Positions 59,723 to 64,000 of a stretch of 64,000 bases of DNA are shown piece after piece. The stretch covers positions 62,001-126,000 of the forward strand of contig JALMLS010000416.1 of the NCBI GenBank assembly GCA_038496445.1, read 5' to 3'. Positions within the stretch are counted from its first letter, which is position 1. Every line of letters starts with the position of its first letter. The notes below the pieces were generated by a model. That model was not told where the DNA came from, searched no databases, and saw only the letters and a program-made list of their open reading frames with translations. The position numbers and the translations under genes are program-made. The DNA comes from Trichosphaerium sp. ATCC 40318 (taxonomy: Eukaryota > Discosea > Flabellinia > Trichosidae).

Positions 59723-62700
59723 TTACAGATTATCACTACCACCATTTAAATTATGGGTTAGTAGTTTCAAAATATGTTCAAAAGATGGTCTCTCATCAGG
59801 ATCAAATGACCAACATTCAAGTAATATATCATATAACCAAGCAGGAGTACGTGAAGGTATTACAGGGTGATACCCTTCATCACGAATTTTCTTTAAAGTA
59901 GCCAACATATCTTGTGCATTAGCATGTGGCTCTATACCAGCCTATTGAAGAATATCAGTTAGTGACTGACATACTCTTTTAATAATTCGATTTACCAGTA
60001 GTTCATATGCGACACACCCAAACATCCATGTATCTGATGCAACAGAGTACACACGTGAAAGAGATTCTGGAGCCATCCAACTGAAAGTTTGTTTTAGCCT
60101 AACTATGAAAAAAGTTTTTTTTTACGCTTACCGTACTGGCCCTACATTGGCTTTTGTCATGCCTTTACCTGATTTTACTGTTCTAGAAAATCCAAAGTCT
60201 GATACTTTAGGTATCAGTGTATTATTGGTCTGTTGTAAGAGTATATTTCTACAAGCCAAATCCCTAGCCAGATTAGCTTTTTTTTTGGAAGAATTCTAGC
60301 TTTGTTGCAACACGCCTATGAATGATTTTCTCCTTGTGTATATGTAAAACACCCCGTGCTATACCTATTAACATAGATACACACATTTCTATACTTATAC
60401 GTGGTCTTGAAAATGCTATAGCATCAAGAGAACCTCCAGAAAGGTACCTTAAGATAAAGTTAACTTGGCTGTATTTCTTTTGTCTAAAATTAAACCGTAC
60501 TCCATAACAAAACAAGTCATAGTATCATCGAGTACAATACCATAAAGTTGAACTACATTTGGATGCGGTCTCAGTTGATTCATTACACTAATTTCTGATA
60601 TAAAGTCAGAAAGTAATTCTTGCTGTACTTCCAATCCTGTTTTTACAGCAACGTCAATCGCTCTCCATTTCCTGTTTTAGAAATAAGTTTAAAACATTCA
60701 CAATAATATTTTAATAATTTTACCCTTTATGAACAACGCCATAGGTACCTCTACCTAACTCGTTACCTATCGATACTTCACTTGAGTCTATTTTCCATTT
60801 TTTCAAAGCAGCATTTCCGAAATCTTTTTCATACTTTGCACAAACGTTATGAATAGCCTCTTCTTTTGTTGTGAGGGCTGTGTTATCATATAAAGTAGAG
60901 TCTAAAAAGTAAAGAGTAAATCAATTATTATCTGTCTGTGAGTGCCAAGCTCTTAAGTTTTTTGGTGTACCATTTTCCGACTTCCTAATTTTAAACACAA
61001 CAAATACAGTAATTATGGCTATAATTATTATCACAGCTATTGTTACACCAACTAATATTGGTACTATATTAAGAGATTTTCCTTTTTGATTATCTGAAGT
61101 CTCTTCTGTTGGTGGTACAGGTGGGAGAATATCCACTAAGAAAAAAATGAGAATATGTATTCCCAAAAGAAAAACATACATTGCCATTGTTGGACAAACG
61201 GTTTCGCATCAAAAGTCAGGAATTGATTAGTAAAAGTAACCCAAAGAGAGTTTCTATCTTCAATGAGAATACTTCCGGCCACTATGAAAAAGTGAGCAAT
61301 CATTGAAAATATACAAGGTGCAAATAAAAGAATATTATTCTCCTTACTTCCAACAGCGAATATGCCTCCATCAGTGATAGTTTTGGATACATATAACAGT
61401 GATGTATCATTTATGCCTTTTATAACCAAGTATAAAGGTTCATAGGCACGTGCTGTAAGGCCTCCAAAAGAGTATCCAAGTACGCACATATCGCCAGCAG
61501 GAAGCACAGAATAAGGGCCAAAACCATGGATGTATAAGTTCCCTATAATAATATCTACAAGCTCTATATTATAATTCTCTGTTACTTCTGCAATACTGTA
61601 GTTAAGCATATGTATTGTGACTAGAAAAGAGCGTTAGCACATACAATCGTAGGCTAGTTTTTTGGTTTTTTGTAATTGTTTTTTTGAAAAAATTACCTTT
61701 AACAGATGTGGGTAAGACTTCGTCAAGTACCTGATTTGTTTGTATCAGAGGATTTGTCAAACCTACGTATAAATAATTAGTATGTAATAATGATGAATTT
61801 TACGTACTAACTACGAGTTGTTGTTTGTTTTCGGTGTGCGTAAAAAAGAAATGAGATATGTATTTATGAGCTAACCAGTCTCCTTTTGTGTTATTTAATG
61901 GGTTCAAAACTTCTCCAATATCATTAAAAGATATATCCAAAGTTTTAATAAATAATTGATCGCCTTCAAGCCAAGCCATAACAAGATTTTCTCCATTCAA
62001 TACAATCTTTGGGCATTTTATTGAAGAATTTCTTGGAATTATTCTTTCATTCGTAATCCGATCAAAGTCAATGGTACGCAGGTGAAGTATTGTATCATTT
62101 TCATAATCTACGTTGACTATAACACATGTTGTATTATCTCCGAATACTTCAAAGTCCATCAACTGAGCATACGCGAAATCTGAAGTCGGCCTGTAAAAAA
62201 CCAGAATTAAAAAAAACCCTTCACAACTTGCTCGTTTGTTTAAACTGAGCTAACTTTGACTCACTTACCACTTTGAGGTAGAAAAGAGTGCAGTCTGATT
62301 ATATGTTCCTCGTGGTATATCTAAGTCTATTGCATATACTTGTTGTCTAGGGTCAGGCTGGCTCGGTGATTTTTCATGAAAAACATGCAAGCAATGAACC
62401 GTGTCAATAGAAGTGAATGTGCAATACAACAGCCTTTCTGTTCCAGTCTCAGCAAACCTAGAACTATTTGTGATCATAGGGTCATAGTACGATACATTTC
62501 CCATGGGCCTAACAAGAATTTAACGGCTGTTAAGCTAAGCGAAGCGGAAACTAAGTTTTTTCGAGTTGTTGGCTTACCAGCAATCGCCTAATGTAGTAAG
62601 CTTGTTATTATCGTCCATGCGCTGTATACTAAGGCATGACGGAGCTGTACTGAGCTCGTTTTTGATTTCAATGATGCTCAGAAAATAATATTTTCCGTCT

Positions 62701-62894
62701 GTGGTGTTTAACGCTGAAATAGCTGAAAATGCGTTCTTTAGATCCTCTACTTAGCGTCAGATTACGTTTTGTAATTATTTCGCGAAGAATTCTTGATTAC
62801 CGCCAGGTACGGCTCGTAACGTGTTTATAGGGTATTGAGCGCTACATAGAGCAAGAATTAGAGCTACAGCAAGTATTTTCGTATACAAGAACAT
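59723..62894 (-). CDS. Receptor tyrosine-kinase-like protein
   Basis: ATG at 62894 opens a signal peptide (MFLYTKILAVALILALCSAQ). The ectodomain, about 500 residues, is rich in N-x-S/T sites (GNVSYYDP, INDTSLLYV, PRNSSIKC) and beta-strand-like repeats, with no named module. One membrane span follows (VPILVGVTIAVIIIIAIITV), then the kinase: GNELGRGTYGVVHKGKW, DVAVKTG (Lys), SEISVMNQL (Glu), CFVMEYGSLDAIAF, KIIHRDLACRNILL, KVSDFGFSRT, GPVRWMAPESLSRVYSVASD, and LLECWSFDPDERPSFEHI. The catalytic loop H-R-D-L-A-C-R-N and the P+1 loop G-P-V-R-W-M-A-P-E are of the tyrosine-kinase type rather than the Ser/Thr type. The HRD motif spans an intron whose best join uses a GC donor (60264-60315). Stop TAA 59723-59725; almost no tail follows the kinase. 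Confidence 0.85.
60264..60315 (-). other. Probable GC-AG intron inside the kinase HRD motif
   Basis: A GC donor (ATAG|GCGTGT) with acceptor GGCTAG restores I-I-H-R-D-L-A-C-R-N exactly. The nearby GT donor two bases on would give H-R-R-D-L, with an extra Arg in a motif that is nearly invariant. A branch-like GCTAAT lies 8 bases before the acceptor. Confidence 0.6.
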
Positions 62895-63197
62895 CTCATA
62901 GCGTTTAGAATTATCCCCGTGATGTATTAGTAGCCAGAAAACAATTAGTAGTTGTTGTATTGCCAATAAGCCTATTTAATAGCATTTCATGAAATGCAGT
63001 TAAGTACTACCCCAAAAACATCTGTTTTTCCAACAATCGTGTTGCATCCTCTACACAACCTCCAACAGCTACACTTGTGGTGAAGTAAAGACACATGCAT
63101 TACAATACTATAACAGTATTTTTTTGTCTACCTATGCCTCAGAGGTATTTACAAGACAACATTAAAACATCCTTGGATGGTAAAACTATTTATTATG

Positions 63198-64000
63198 TTA
63201 CATGTCTTTCCAAGGACATTTCTCAGGATGGCAAGTGAGACAAGGCATGCTCAAAGAAAATTGGTGCTCCCCGCAATCGTCGCAGTGCCATTCTCTATAA
63301 TCACCTGTACATTCTCCAAATGACTCGCACTTACAACAGTGATTGTGAAACTTACCACAATCTACAATGTAAATGTAAGCAGATTTTAAAAGACTCAGTT
63401 TCAGTCCATACCTGAGCGGAACTCTCCAGAGCATAGTTCTGAAATATAAAATCGTATATCGCAATCTTCACATTTAGAAGCACCTCCTCTAGGACCATTT
63501 TCGTCTTCATAGTCGCCACCGTAGTCAGGTTGCAAAATCTTTGTATAAAATAAGCCACATATTTCAAATATGACCGTACCAAGCGCCTGTACGTTGTAGT
63601 ACATCCATCTTTTCCACACACCGGACAATCAAAAGTTCTGGGGAGTTTCTGATTGAGGTTTGAGGTTGGTAGTTTCAAGAATCTAGAAGCTAATCAACAA
63701 AATATTCCAACTTTACATTAAACAAAAAAATTATAAGCAATAAAATCTAAACGAACCCACGAGCAATGGCAGCCATACAACACCAACTTGCTTCCGATAC
63801 ATGATGCTTAGCCATACCAAGAGACATCAGCTTTTGTTGCACTCTTCTAACTTCAGGAGGAAAAACTTCGGATGTATTTGGTCCACATTGATATGGTCCA
63901 TACCGCTGAAACCTCATGCCAATATGTCCCCAAAGCACAGGTGGCTTTTTCTGGTGTACTAAAAATCCATTAAAACCTGAGAAAACTAAAAATCTGTGCC
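63198..64000 (-). CDS. Cys-rich zinc-binding-like protein, partial (5' end outside window)
   Basis: The stop TAA is at 63198-63200 and the gene runs off the right edge. Exons from 5' to 3' read VHQKKPPVLWGHIGMRFQRY with ARRVQQ-like helices, then FDCPVCGKDGCTT, GGASKCEDCDIRFYISELCS, DCGKFHNHCCKCESFGECTG, and DYREWHCDDCGEHQF with SMPCLTCHPEKCPW. At least nine C-x2-C type pairs suggest several zinc sites. I do not recognise a family. Exon borders near 63600 are uncertain because the Cys motifs sit in two frames separated by a likely intron. Confidence 0.6.

Overview
This is a stretch of nuclear DNA from a small, intron-rich, AT-rich unicellular eukaryote. Genes sit close together on both strands, most intergenic gaps are 0.2-1.5 kb, and almost every gene is cut by many short introns, mostly about 50-150 nt. 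Introns run GT..AG, often with a GTAAG or GTACG donor and a CTAAC/CTAAT branch-like element close to the acceptor. TAA, TAG and TGA all end reading frames, so the nuclear code is standard. The mix of genes fits a free-living amoeba-like protist, probably Amoebozoa or something with similar content: an AprA/PhoPQ-related secreted protein, a receptor tyrosine-kinase-like protein, a RhoGEF-RhoGAP, Hint and F-box proteins, GPR180-type 7TM, augmin, DUF4246. The lineage is inference. No organelle, bacterial or viral backbone is seen.

Layout. 1-0.5 kb: end of an ankyrin-like gene (-). 0.9-2.0 kb: F-box plus Hint protein (+). 2.4-7.7 kb: F-box plus SNF2 helicase (+). 8.9-9.8 kb: a complete short hAT element with 8-bp target duplications, carrying an intact spliced BED plus hAT-dimerisation ORF. 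10.0-10.6 kb: secreted tandem-repeat protein (+). 11.3-16.1 kb: SLC12-type cation-chloride cotransporter (-). 18.0-18.9 kb: GATA plus PHD zinc-finger protein (+). 19.8-23.7 kb: IQ-RhoGEF-PH-RhoGAP-SH3 protein (+). 24.1-27.9 kb: PSI/EGF multipass membrane protein (-). 28.6-30.8 kb: secreted carboxylesterase (-). 31.9-32.9 kb: F-box protein with uniform 22-residue LRRs (-). 33.7-34.3 kb: broken GPI-anchored surface protein (+). 35.0 kb: tRNA-Leu(CAA). 35.2-37.9 kb: GPR180/TMEM145-like 7TM (-). 38.1-40.7 kb: augmin HAUS3 (+). 40.9-41.7 kb: F-box protein (+). 42.0-43.9 kb: PA-like 7TM protein (-). 45.3-47.4 kb: AprA/PqaA-like secreted protein (-). 47.9-50.1 and 52.5-54.8 kb: two DUF4246 paralogues (-) flanking an NTF2-like gene. 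55.3-55.8 kb: small type I membrane protein (-). 56.1-59.3 kb: Misato/DML1 (-). 59.7-62.9 kb: receptor tyrosine-kinase-like protein (-). 63.2-64.0 kb: end of a Cys-rich protein (-).

There are no operons. Two functional themes recur. One is the cell surface and secretion: at least ten genes encode signal peptides or multipass membrane proteins, and several of these have Thr/Pro-rich stalks. The other is F-box modules, four of them in 64 kb, attached to Hint, SNF2, LRR and an unassigned C-terminus. The palindrome CACGTG occurs about 55 times by eye, mainly in introns and intergenic DNA, several times more than base composition predicts, often as ATCACGTGAT. The most unusual items are the F-box-Hint protein, the miniature hAT element that keeps an intact BED-hATC gene, the secreted dibasic repeat protein, the tyrosine-kinase-type receptor and the CACGTG excess. 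All exon joins were traced by eye, so gene ends are firmer than internal splice sites.
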